Source: an uncultured Pseudomonadota bacterium (GTDB taxonomy: Bacteria > Pseudomonadota > Gammaproteobacteria > Burkholderiales > Casimicrobiaceae). From it: a stretch of DNA of 17,269 bases. Positions 6,641-14,643 of the stretch are shown here, piece by piece. Below the pieces are notes generated by a model, which saw only the letters and a program-made list of their open reading frames with translations, was not told the DNA's origin and made no database searches. The stretch covers positions 1 through 17,269 of the forward strand of contig CALFEY010000385.1 of the NCBI GenBank assembly GCA_937958295.1, read 5' to 3'. Position numbers and translations under genes: made by a program. How positions within the stretch are numbered: position 1 is the stretch's first letter; each line of letters begins with the position of its first letter.

Positions 6641-7312
6641 TCAGCGGCGCGGCGCCCGGGACGTTCGCGCCATCGCCTTGTCGATGGCGAACGGAAAGAA
6701 GTGCACGAGGAACATGAGCAGATACAGGTAGAGCGCGGCGCGCGTGCTGAAGAACGCGACGATCATAGACAGCACCGGCACCATGGAGAACACCAGCAGG
6801 CGGCGGTGGATGTAGTGCACCACCTCGGGCGTGAGGGTCTCCTCGCGCAGCGCCGGACGCCGCGCGACATAGTTGATGTTGACGAGCAGCGACCACGACA
6901 ACAGGAGCTGGTTCAGCCCGAACATCACGGCCGGGGCCCGCAGGCCCTCGTAATCCATCAGCAGGTTGGTCGTGAACGGCACCAGCGTCACCAGCAGCAT
7001 GAAGGCAAGGTTGATCCACAGCACGCCCCGATCCACGTGCCTGATGAAGTGGAACTGGAGATGGTGCGCGACCCAGTACATGCCGAGCACCACGAAGCTC
7101 ACGATGTACACGGTGAAGGTGCGCTCAATCTCGAGCAGGTGAGCGATGAGGTGCGCATCGGAGGAGATCGCCTCGGTCCCGTCGAACTTGAGGTCGAGGA
7201 CGAGGATCGTCATCGCCACGGCCATGATGCCGTCGGTGAGGGCTTCCAGACGACCCTTCTCGAGCCCGGCCGCCGCGAGCTTGTCGAGCGCGTTGGGCTC
7301 GTGCGCGCTCAT
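6641..7312 (-). CDS. TMEM175-family (DUF1211) membrane protein, potassium-channel-like
   Basis: The 223-residue protein resembles bacterial TMEM175 proteins, which have six transmembrane helices and form tetrameric K+-permeable channels. The first helix carries RLEALTDGIMAVAMTILVL at residues 21-39. In it the family RxxxFSD signature reads R21-x3-L25-T26-D27: Arg and Asp are kept, F and S are replaced by L and T. Further hydrophobic stretches lie near 66-85, 97-117, 128-148, 172-188 and 192-211, giving about six spans. ATG 7312 overlaps the stop of the ArnA formyltransferase gene as ATGA, so translation is probably coupled. It lies between the two halves of ArnA. No Arn pathway role is known to me for this family; ion or charge balance is only a guess. 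Confidence 0.85.
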   Translation of the reverse strand: MSAHEPNALDKLAAAGLEKGRLEALTDGIMAVAMTILVLDLKFDGTEAISSDAHLIAHLLEIERTFTVYIVSFVVLGMYWVAHHLQFHFIRHVDRGVLWINLAFMLLVTLVPFTTNLLMDYEGLRAPAVMFGLNQLLLSWSLLVNINYVARRPALREETLTPEVVHYIHRRLLVFSMVPVLSMIVAFFSTRAALYLYLLMFLVHFFPFAIDKAMARTSRAPRR

Positions 7313-8274
7313 GGCGCCGGGGCTTGGGTTGCGGCACGCACGGGCAGCGGCCGCGGGACGCGCAGGGCCTGCGCCGCGGCAGTCGGGTCGAGCCGTTGGC
7401 CATCGAGCTCGACATCGAGCAGGGCAACCACGCCCCCGGCGCCGCACAGCGCCTCCAGGCGGCCATCGCGACAGCGCAGGCTCGGCGTGCTTGCTGACGC
7501 GTCGCCGTCTTCGACCACGCGCGCGCGCAATACCCGCAGCCGGTGCCCGTCGAGGTCCGCGAAGGCGCCTGGATACGGCGGCGCGACGGCGCGTACCAGG
7601 TCGTGCACCCGGCGCGCCGACCACGACCAGTCGATGCGGCCGTCCTCCGGCGTGCGGCCGCCGAAGTAGGAGCCGGCCGCGAGGTCGAGCGGCGTGCGCG
7701 GGGCGGTGCCGGCGAGCAACGCGGGCAGCACGCGATCGAGGGTGATCTCGGCGGCGACGGTGACCTTGTCGAAGACTTCGCGCGCGGTGTCGTCGGGGAG
7801 GATCGGCACGGCCGTCTGGTCCACGAGATCGCCGGCATCGGGCTTGGCGGCCATGTAGTGCAGCGACGCACCCGTCTCGCGCTCGCCGTGCAGCACGGTC
7901 CAGTTCACCGGCGCCCGCCCGCGGTATCTCGGCAATAGCGAGCCGTGCATGTTGAGGGCGCCGCGCGCGGGGATCGCGAGCAGCGCGGGCGCCAGCATGT
8001 GGCGGTAGTAGAAGCTAAACACGAAGTCCGGGGCCACCGCGCGCAGCGCCGCCACGGCCTCGGGGGTGTTGGGATCGACGGGCGTGCGCACGCGCAGGCC
8101 GTAGTCGGCCGCGACGTCGGCCACCCGCTCGAACCAGATCGTTTCCGCAGGATTGTCCTCATGCGTGACCACGGCCCGCACGTCAACGCCGTGCGCGAGC
8201 AGAACCCGCAGGCAACGCGCCCCCACGTTGTGGTAGCCGTACACCACAGCGGTGGCAGGCGGGCGTGCCGTCAC
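7309..8274 (-). CDS. arnA: UDP-Ara4N formyltransferase (stand-alone ArnA N-terminal domain)
   Basis: This enzyme transfers a formyl group from N10-formyltetrahydrofolate to UDP-L-Ara4N, giving UDP-L-Ara4FN. The 321-residue protein covers the formyltransferase half of ArnA, with an FMT-like C-terminal subdomain. Visible features are NMHGSLLPRYRGRAPVNW from N108, containing N108, H110 and the folate-binding SLLP, and D146 in KPDAGD. The 38-residue spacing from N108 to D146 equals that of N102 and D140 in E. coli ArnA. FGGRTPEDGRIDW and VRAVAPPYPGAF follow, as in ArnA. GTG 8274 overlaps the arnC stop (GTGA), and its own stop overlaps the TMEM175-like ATG. The open frame continues far upstream, but that part is out of frame with arnC and arnB and is not coding. 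Confidence 0.93.
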   Translation of the reverse strand: MTARPPATAVVYGYHNVGARCLRVLLAHGVDVRAVVTHEDNPAETIWFERVADVAADYGLRVRTPVDPNTPEAVAALRAVAPDFVFSFYYRHMLAPALLAIPARGALNMHGSLLPRYRGRAPVNWTVLHGERETGASLHYMAAKPDAGDLVDQTAVPILPDDTAREVFDKVTVAAEITLDRVLPALLAGTAPRTPLDLAAGSYFGGRTPEDGRIDWSWSARRVHDLVRAVAPPYPGAFADLDGHRLRVLRARVVEDGDASASTPSLRCRDGRLEALCGAGGVVALLDVELDGQRLDPTAAAQALRVPRPLPVRAATQAPAP

Positions 8275-9242
8275 GGCAGCTCGCGCGGGACCGGAGCACT
8301 CTCCCGCAGCGCGTCGCGCTCGAGCACGGCGCGCACCGTGTAGCGCGGACGATCGCGTACCTGCTGGTAAATCCGGCCCACGTACTCGCCCACGAGGCCC
8401 ACGCCGAAGAGCACCACGCCGATGAGGAAGAATTCGAGGATGTCGCGATCCCACAGCGCGGCCCAGCCATCGCCCGTGAGGAGGCGCTGGATCACCACGA
8501 TTGCGTAGAGGAGCAGGCTGCCCGCGGCCACCAGCATCCCGAAGAGCGAGAAAAGTTGCAGGGGAACGAGCGAGAACCCGGTCACGAGGTCGAAGTTCAG
8601 CCGGATGAGCTTGTACAGCGAGTACTTGGATTCGCCCGCGGCCCGCTCCTCGTGGGCCACCACCACTTCTGACGGGCTGCGCGCGTAGGTGTAGGCAAGC
8701 GCTGGGATGTACGTGCTGACCTCGCGGCTGGCTGCCACGGCGTCCACGATGTCGCGGCTGTAGGCCCGCAGCATGCAGCCCTGGTCGGTCATGCGGATGT
8801 GCGTGATGCGCTCGCGCAGCCGGTTCATCGCGCGGGAGGCCGCGTGCCGCCACCAGGCGTCGCGGCGGGTCGCCCGCACGCCGCCGACGTAGTCGTGTCC
8901 GTCGTCCATCGCGGCAAGCAGAGCGGCGATCTCCTCCGGGGGGTTCTGCAGGTCGGCATCGAGCGTGACCACCCGCTCGCCGCGCACGCGCTCGAAGCCC
9001 GCAATGATGGCCGTGTGCTGGCCGCGATTGGCATTGAACAGGACCACGCGCGTGACGTCCGGACGCGCGAGGTACTGGTCCTTCAGGATGGCGGCGGAGC
9101 GGTCGCGGCTGCCGTCGTCCACGAAGATGACCTCGTAGGGGACGGCCAGAGCGTCGAGGGCGGGATACAGGCGGCCGAAGAGCGCGGCGAGCCCGGCTTC
9201 CTCGTTGTAGACGGGAATGACGACCGAGAGCTTGGGAGTCAC
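8271..9242 (-). CDS. arnC: Undecaprenyl-phosphate 4-deoxy-4-formamido-L-arabinose transferase
   Basis: ArnC moves Ara4FN from UDP to undecaprenyl phosphate on the cytoplasmic side of the inner membrane. The 323-residue GT2 glycosyltransferase begins LSVVIPVYNEE (5-15), has FVDDGSRDRS (40-49), the DxD motif LDADLQNPPEE (94-104), and MTDQGCMLRAY (151-161). Two C-terminal transmembrane helices lie near 228-252 and 268-288, followed by VGEYVGRIY, as in the ArnC/GtrB group. The general dolichyl-phosphate mannosyltransferase family is the alternative, but its position between arnB and arnA settles the role. GTG 9242 is the only suitable start. It follows arnB by 27 bases without an obvious Shine-Dalgarno sequence. 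Its stop is shared with the next start (GTGA). Confidence 0.94.
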   Translation of the reverse strand: MTPKLSVVIPVYNEEAGLAALFGRLYPALDALAVPYEVIFVDDGSRDRSAAILKDQYLARPDVTRVVLFNANRGQHTAIIAGFERVRGERVVTLDADLQNPPEEIAALLAAMDDGHDYVGGVRATRRDAWWRHAASRAMNRLRERITHIRMTDQGCMLRAYSRDIVDAVAASREVSTYIPALAYTYARSPSEVVVAHEERAAGESKYSLYKLIRLNFDLVTGFSLVPLQLFSLFGMLVAAGSLLLYAIVVIQRLLTGDGWAALWDRDILEFFLIGVVLFGVGLVGEYVGRIYQQVRDRPRYTVRAVLERDALRESAPVPRELP

Positions 9243-9269
9243 GTGAGAAGCGGCCCCGGCGTCGCCTGC

Positions 9270-10415
9270 CTAGCGACGGTGCGCGGCCAGCACCTCGGCG
9301 CACGCGGTGCAGACACGGTCGACGTCGGCCTCGGTCATCGTCGGGAAGAGGGGAAAGGTCACGGTGGTGTCCGCGATGTGCTCGGTGTGCGGCAGGTCGC
9401 CGCGATGATAGCCGAAGCGCGCGAAGGCCGATGTGAGGTGGGCCGCCTCGTACGAGATGCCCGTGCCGATGCCCCGTGCCTCGAGCTCCGCGCGGAACTG
9501 CGCGCGCGTGATGCGCAGGCGGTCGAGCGGCAGGAGCGGGGCGAACATGTTGAAGCTGTGGCCGTCCTCGTCGCCCGGGTAGCCCGGATGCGGCAGCGTG
9601 AGCGGCGGATCGGTGCGCAGCGTGTCGAAGTAGCGGCGCGCGAGCGCGCGGCGTCGGGCATTGAAGGCCGGGAGCTTGGCGAGCTGGCGCAGGCCCACGG
9701 CGGCGTTGACGTCGGGGAGGTTCGCCTTGCCGGCCACCTCGAGCACGTCGCGAGTGCCGTCGGGGAGCCGCGCGATCCCGTGGAAACGCAGCGTCTCGAC
9801 GATCTTGGCCTCCCGCTCGTCGTTGACCACGAGCGCGCCGCCTTCGATGGACGTGATGTTCTTGTTCGGGTGGAAGCTCCACACCACGAGGTCGCCGAAG
9901 CTGCCGATGGCCCGGCCCCGCCACGTGGAGCCGATGGCGAGCGCGGCATCCTCGATCACGCGCAGGCCGTGCTTCTTGGCCAGGGCGTAGAGCGCCTCCA
10001 TGTCGCAGGGCAGGCCGCCGAAGTGCGTGGGCATGATCGCCTTGGTCCGCGGGCCGATGCGGGCGGCGACCCGCGCGAGGTCGACGTTGCGCGTGCCGGG
10101 CTCCACGTCCACGAAGACCGGCACGGCGCCCACCTTCACGATCATGTTGGGTGCGGCGAAGAAGGTCATCGATGGCGTGATGACCTCGTCGCCCGGGCCG
10201 ACGCCCGCCAGGCGCAGCGCGATCTCGAGCGCAGCCGTGGCGGAGGACACCACGCGCACGATGCGCTCGCCCGCGAGCGCGCCGAGCGCTGCCTCGAAGG
10301 CCTTCACCTTGGGGCCGCTCGTGATCCAGCCGGAGCGGAGCACGGCGGCCACGTCGGCGATCGTGTCCTCGTCGAGGGTGGGGCGGGCGAAAGGGAGGTA
10401 GGGCAGGTCGGCCAT
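9270..10415 (-). CDS. arnB: UDP-4-amino-4-deoxy-L-arabinose aminotransferase
   Basis: ArnB is a PLP enzyme that transfers an amino group from glutamate to the UDP-4-ketopentose, giving UDP-L-Ara4N. The 381-residue protein is a DegT/DnrJ/EryC1 aminotransferase. It starts LPFARPTLDEDTI (7-19), has SSATAALEIAL (57-67), the cofactor aspartate D156 in VIEDAALAIG, and the PLP lysine K185 in FHPNKNIT, followed by EGGALVV. The residue three after D156 is L159, where relatives usually have His or Gln. ATG 10415 lies 12 bases after the SMR gene stop. Other sugar aminotransferases of this family look alike; the call relies partly on the complete arn context. Confidence 0.93.
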   Translation of the reverse strand: MADLPYLPFARPTLDEDTIADVAAVLRSGWITSGPKVKAFEAALGALAGERIVRVVSSATAALEIALRLAGVGPGDEVITPSMTFFAAPNMIVKVGAVPVFVDVEPGTRNVDLARVAARIGPRTKAIMPTHFGGLPCDMEALYALAKKHGLRVIEDAALAIGSTWRGRAIGSFGDLVVWSFHPNKNITSIEGGALVVNDEREAKIVETLRFHGIARLPDGTRDVLEVAGKANLPDVNAAVGLRQLAKLPAFNARRRALARRYFDTLRTDPPLTLPHPGYPGDEDGHSFNMFAPLLPLDRLRITRAQFRAELEARGIGTGISYEAAHLTSAFARFGYHRGDLPHTEHIADTTVTFPLFPTMTEADVDRVCTACAEVLAAHRR

Positions 10416-10427
10416 GATCTTTGCAGT

Positions 10428-10799
10428 CTATCCGCGGGCCACGAGCCACACGCCCACGATGATGAAGCCGATGCCGAGCCACTTGGTCAGCGTGACGCTC
10501 TCGCCGAAGATGTAGTGGGCGGCCACGGCGTTGATGACGTAGCCGAGAGAGAGCATGGGATAGGCCACCGACACCGGCACGCGCGACAAGCCCATGATCC
10601 ATACCACGAGGCTCACCATGTAGCACGCCACGCCGATCACGAAATGGCCCTGGGTGCCCATGCGCCAGAAGGTGTCGAACCAGTTCTCTCGCGTGAGGGA
10701 GATCACGCCGAGGGCGTTGGTCCCGGCCTTGAGCAGGAGCTGGGCGCCGGCGTTGAGGAGCACGCCGGTCATGAGGAAGGCGAAGGCGGTGAGGGTCAT
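10428..10799 (-). CDS. SMR/EamA-type membrane protein, probable Ara4N-lipid flippase subunit (ArnE/ArnF-like)
   Basis: The 123-residue protein has four hydrophobic segments (about 3-24, 52-70, 77-96 and 107-121), the size and layout of small multidrug resistance proteins and of ArnE/ArnF. It contains GAQLLLKAG at 18-26 and VSVAYPMLSLGYVINA at 76-91, the region that carries the SMR signature. In E. coli ArnE and ArnF are both present and are thought to flip undecaprenyl-phosphate-Ara4N to the periplasm. Here only one gene is present, between arnT and arnB, so it may act as a homo-oligomer. ATG 10799 lies 14 bases after the arnT stop. A generic EamA exporter is possible, but the position makes the flippase role likely. 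Confidence 0.83.
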   Translation of the reverse strand: MTLTAFAFLMTGVLLNAGAQLLLKAGTNALGVISLTRENWFDTFWRMGTQGHFVIGVACYMVSLVVWIMGLSRVPVSVAYPMLSLGYVINAVAAHYIFGESVTLTKWLGIGFIIVGVWLVARG

Positions 10800-10813
10800 G
10801 GTTTTGAGGGGAG

Positions 10814-12496
10814 CTAGCGGCGGGCGACGAACACGCGGCGGGGATCGCGGACGAGCACCCGCATGGGCACGCCATGTTTTGCCAGATCGGCGGCCGTGTC
10901 GTGGGAGAAGAGGGCATAGGCCTGCGGAGCGGCTTCCCACGCGGCGAGCCAGCGCGTGAGGTCGTAGCCCTTGGCGGGCTCGGCGTCCAGGCCGAGCGCC
11001 ATCTCGTCGCGATACTCCACGAGGGGCGTGGGTCGCTGCAGGTAGAAGGGCAGGGTCTGGTCGTAGCTGCCGATTTGGTACACGGGATAGGCGGGGTCGA
11101 GCGGACCGCCGTTCGCGCGGGTGGCCGCGGCCAGGAGCGGCGCGGCGGAGCGCACCACGGCGAAGGCGTCGTTGCCCACGAAGGCGATGGACAGGCCGAT
11201 GAGCGAGGAGAAGGACAGCGCGGCCACCCCCCACGTGCGCGTCGCGGCCGTGCCGCGGCGGAAGAAGGCGGTGGCGAGAATGCCCCCGAGGGAATAGGCC
11301 GCGATGGCGCCCAGCACCCAGGGCCCGAAGGCGCGGTAGATGGGAAGCGGCGTGGACTCGCTCGCCCAGCCTTCGCTCCAGCGGTCCCAGCCCACGAGGT
11401 AGGCCAGCACGAACGCCGTGCCGCCCACGGCCAAGGGCAGGGCGATCAAGGTGAGGGCGCGGGTGGACATGCGGGTGAGCTCGAAGCCGATCACGAGCGC
11501 CAGCGCCGGGAACATCGGCAGGATGTACGACGGCAGCTTGGACCCCGACAGGCTGAAGAACACGATGATGAAGCTCGCCCACACGAGGCAGAAGCGCGCC
11601 CACGAGAAGCCGTTGGCATTGCGTGGTGATGCCAGCACGCTGCGCGGCAGCGACACTAACCACACGAGGAGCCAGGGCATGATCCCGAGCACGAACCAGG
11701 GCACGAAGTACCACCACTCGCCTGTGCGGTTGTGCGTTTCGGACAGGAAGCGCTGGAAGTGTTCGTGGACGAAGAAGAAGCGCGCGAACTCGGGATTGCG
11801 CGCCGAGACCACCAGGAACCACGGCGCCGCGATGGCCATGAACACGGCCGTTCCGGCGAGCGGATGGAGGCGCTTCCACGGCCCGAGGTCGCGGGTGAGC
11901 GCGCTGTAGAGCACGAGCGTGGCGCCCGCCACGGCGGGGGCCACGAGACCCTTGGTGAGGGTGGCCGCCGCCAGCGCGGCGTAGCAGGCGAGCATCGCGT
12001 TGCGCACCTGCGGCCGGGCGAGGCCGTCACGTTGCGCGAGGAGGAAGGCGCACAGCGCCACCGTCATCCAGAAGGCCAGGAGCCCGTCGAGACTCAGAAG
12101 GTGCCCCATGCCCACGTGCCACACGCAGCCCAGGAGCACGAGCGCGGCGTAGGCGCCTGCCTCGGGTCCGGAGAGCCGCGCGCCGGCAAAGCCCACCACC
12201 AGCACGGCCAGGAAGCCTGCGAGCGCGGTCGGCAGGCGCGCCGTCCACTCGTTCACGCCGAACGCGCCGAAGGTGATTGCCCCGAGCCAATACTGCAGCG
12301 GCGGCTTTTCGAAGTACTTGAGGTCGTTGAGCCGCGGCGTGACGAAGTCGCCGCTCGCGGCCATCTCGCGCGCGATCTCGCCGTAGCGCCCTTCGTCGGG
12401 GTGCTGCAGGTGCCGAGAGTCGAGCGGTGCGAACCAGGCGATGGCGGCCACGAGAGCCATCAGCCACCAAGCGCTGCGGGGAAGGGAGGCGAGCAT
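10814..12496 (-). CDS. arnT: Lipid A 4-amino-4-deoxy-L-arabinose transferase (GT83)
   Basis: ArnT transfers Ara4N from undecaprenyl phosphate to lipid A phosphates on the periplasmic face of the inner membrane, lowering negative charge and conferring polymyxin resistance in many Gram-negatives. The 560-residue protein has about a dozen hydrophobic segments. The first periplasmic loop carries the signature HPDEGRYGEIAREM (32-45) with the acidic pair D34/E35, then FEKPPLQYW, and further on SGSKLPSYILP. A hydrophilic C-terminal domain of about 130 residues follows. The length is near the E. coli protein (about 550). ATG 12496 is preferred to ATG 12529, because a -10-like box at 12549-12544 would leave the earlier codon only a few bases of leader. 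It heads the arn operon and is divergent from cysS. Other GT39/83 transferases are less likely given the neighbours. Confidence 0.92.
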   Translation of the reverse strand: MLASLPRSAWWLMALVAAIAWFAPLDSRHLQHPDEGRYGEIAREMAASGDFVTPRLNDLKYFEKPPLQYWLGAITFGAFGVNEWTARLPTALAGFLAVLVVGFAGARLSGPEAGAYAALVLLGCVWHVGMGHLLSLDGLLAFWMTVALCAFLLAQRDGLARPQVRNAMLACYAALAAATLTKGLVAPAVAGATLVLYSALTRDLGPWKRLHPLAGTAVFMAIAAPWFLVVSARNPEFARFFFVHEHFQRFLSETHNRTGEWWYFVPWFVLGIMPWLLVWLVSLPRSVLASPRNANGFSWARFCLVWASFIIVFFSLSGSKLPSYILPMFPALALVIGFELTRMSTRALTLIALPLAVGGTAFVLAYLVGWDRWSEGWASESTPLPIYRAFGPWVLGAIAAYSLGGILATAFFRRGTAATRTWGVAALSFSSLIGLSIAFVGNDAFAVVRSAAPLLAAATRANGGPLDPAYPVYQIGSYDQTLPFYLQRPTPLVEYRDEMALGLDAEPAKGYDLTRWLAAWEAAPQAYALFSHDTAADLAKHGVPMRVLVRDPRRVFVARR

Positions 12497-12543
12497 CGGC
12501 GGGGAGGAAGCCCTTCGGCGCAAAATCATGCCGGGCGCCGCGC

Positions 12544-12549
12544 ATTCTA
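12544..12549 (-). promoter_or_regulatory. Putative -10 box (TAGAAT) of the arn operon promoter
   Basis: On the minus strand GTAGAATGC contains TAGAAT at 12549-12544, 47 bases before ATG 12496 in the arnT/cysS divergent region. The same nine bases precede gmd and arnA-DH. The position for a -35 box (about 12572-12567) reads CAGGGA, which is poor, so an activator may be needed. I found no convincing PmrA- or PhoP-type direct repeat. Confidence 0.4.
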
Positions 12550-12611
12550 CCGGACGCCCCGCCCTTTCCCTGCCGCCCGCGTCCCGTGTGAGCGGCCGCA
12601 ACGGGCGGATT

Positions 12612-12620
12612 TGCTACCAT
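12612..12620 (+). promoter_or_regulatory. Putative extended -10 promoter of cysS
   Basis: TGCTACCAT fits an extended -10 element (TGnTAnnAT), 38 bases before the chosen cysS start. The preceding bases CGGGCGGATT resemble those before the acyl-CoA synthetase promoter at 16562-16570 (CGGGCGGTT, then TGCTAGGAT). No clear -35 box is visible, as is usual for extended -10 promoters. Confidence 0.45.
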
Positions 12621-12658
12621 CCCACGGCTCATCCCTCACGCGCGAAATGCGCCGCGTC

Positions 12659-14050
<1,392 letters not shown>

Positions 14051-14074
14051 TCGACGGGACCGCTTCATCCGGCC

Positions 14075-14099
14075 GGCGGAGGCTTGACCCCGCCTTTTT
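14075..14099 (+). terminator. Intrinsic terminator of cysS
   Basis: GGCGG-A-GG at 14075-14082 pairs with CCCCGCC at 14088-14094 (7 bp with a bulged A, loop CTTGA), followed at once by TTTTT. It lies 25 bases after the cysS stop. Confidence 0.75.
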
Positions 14100-14183
14100 C
14101 GCGCTTCGTCGCGTGCCCGTTGAGGCGCGGACGGCGCCCCCCTACGATCTCGTCCACGCCATCCGCTCGCCCTTGCAAGGCGG

Positions 14184-14214
14184 TGAATCCAAATCCGGAT
14201 CCCGCTGCATCCAA
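14184..14214 (+). repeat. Direct repeat TGAATCCAA / TGCATCCAA, 22 bases apart
   Basis: TGAATCCAA (14184-14192) and TGCATCCAA (14206-14214) match at eight of nine positions, and their starts are 22 bases apart, about two helical turns. They lie 60-90 bases before the small membrane protein start, where a promoter or activator site would be. The stretch from the cysS terminator to the gene (about 175 bases) holds nothing else I can identify. Confidence 0.35.
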
Positions 14215-14261
14215 GGGGGACAAGCGCCAAGAAAACGCCAGCGCACTTCGAGTGACGAGAC

Positions 14262-14266
14262 GAGGG
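14262..14266 (+). promoter_or_regulatory. Ribosome binding site (GAGGG) of the small membrane protein gene
   Basis: GAGGG lies seven bases before ATG 14274. It is one of the better Shine-Dalgarno matches in the window and supports this small frame as a real gene. Confidence 0.55.
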
Positions 14267-14273
14267 AAACACC

Positions 14274-14561
14274 ATGAACTACACGACGATCGAATTCCGC
14301 CCCAGCAAGCGCGACCGCGCGATCAAGCCGATGCTCGGCGCCCTCGCGGCGCTCGCCACCGTGGCGACCCTGGGCCTCCTCGTAGCCGGCCCGGTCGCGC
14401 TCAGCCCCGGCAGCGACGCCACTGCGGTCGCGCGCCGCGCCGCGCCTGCCCCCATCGAGGTGGCGATCGTGCCGGCTTCCATCGAGGTGGTGGGCAAGCG
14501 CACGCGCGTCGCGCGCCAGGACCAGGGCGGCTTCGTGCCCACGACCTTCCGCGCCCGCTGA
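14274..14561 (+). CDS. Small single-span membrane protein, function unknown
   Basis: The 95-residue product is not recognised. It has a short basic N-terminal region (residues 1-19, including SKRDRAIK), one hydrophobic segment at about 20-42 (LGALAALATVATLGLLVAG), and a C-terminal part of about 50 residues, rich in Ala, Val and Arg and without cysteine. The positive-inside rule predicts a cytoplasmic N-terminus and a periplasmic tail; an uncleaved signal anchor or a cleaved signal peptide are both possible. Support for a real gene comes from the GAGGG seven bases before the ATG, the intrinsic terminator 28 bases after the stop, and the cysS terminator upstream that isolates it as its own unit. 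It is convergent with the anti-sigma gene. No function should be assigned. Confidence 0.75.
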   Translation: MNYTTIEFRPSKRDRAIKPMLGALAALATVATLGLLVAGPVALSPGSDATAVARRAAPAPIEVAIVPASIEVVGKRTRVARQDQGGFVPTTFRAR

Positions 14562-14588
14562 CCCCCACGCCAGGTTTTGTCCCCCAAC

Positions 14589-14621
14589 GGCCGGCACCGC
14601 GAGGTGGCCGGCCTCTTTTTT
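14589..14621 (+). terminator. Strong intrinsic terminator after the small membrane protein gene
   Basis: GGCCGGCACC (14589-14598) pairs with GGTGGCCGGCC (14603-14613) with one bulged base and a GCGA tetraloop, followed by TCTTTTTT. The T-tract is on the plus-strand side only, so it mainly terminates the plus-strand gene. It also lies just beyond the convergent anti-sigma gene end. Confidence 0.88.
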
Positions 14622-14643
14622 GGGAACGCGTGCCGGGCGGCCG

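Noticed and set aside
8799..10817. A 672-codon plus-strand frame opposite arnB and arnC
   Set aside because: Antisense shadow in GC-rich DNA; composition is His/Glu/Arg-rich with no recognisable domain, and both arn genes on the other strand are intact.
8275..10917. A very long minus-strand open frame continuous with the formyltransferase gene, which would make a protein of about 1,200 residues
   Set aside because: The upstream part is Arg/Pro/Ala-rich low-complexity translation, out of frame with the clear arnC and arnB genes. The real start is the GTG at 8274.
11732..12646. Upstream extension of the cysS frame by about 300 codons (apparent fusion)
   Set aside because: This part is antisense to arnT and has no domain; a normal CysS N-terminus begins at 12659, preceded by a promoter-like element.
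14589..14621. The strong hairpin as a bidirectional terminator also serving the anti-sigma gene
   Set aside because: Read on the minus strand the stem is followed by GTTGGGGG, not a T-tract, so termination of the minus-strand operon there is not supported.
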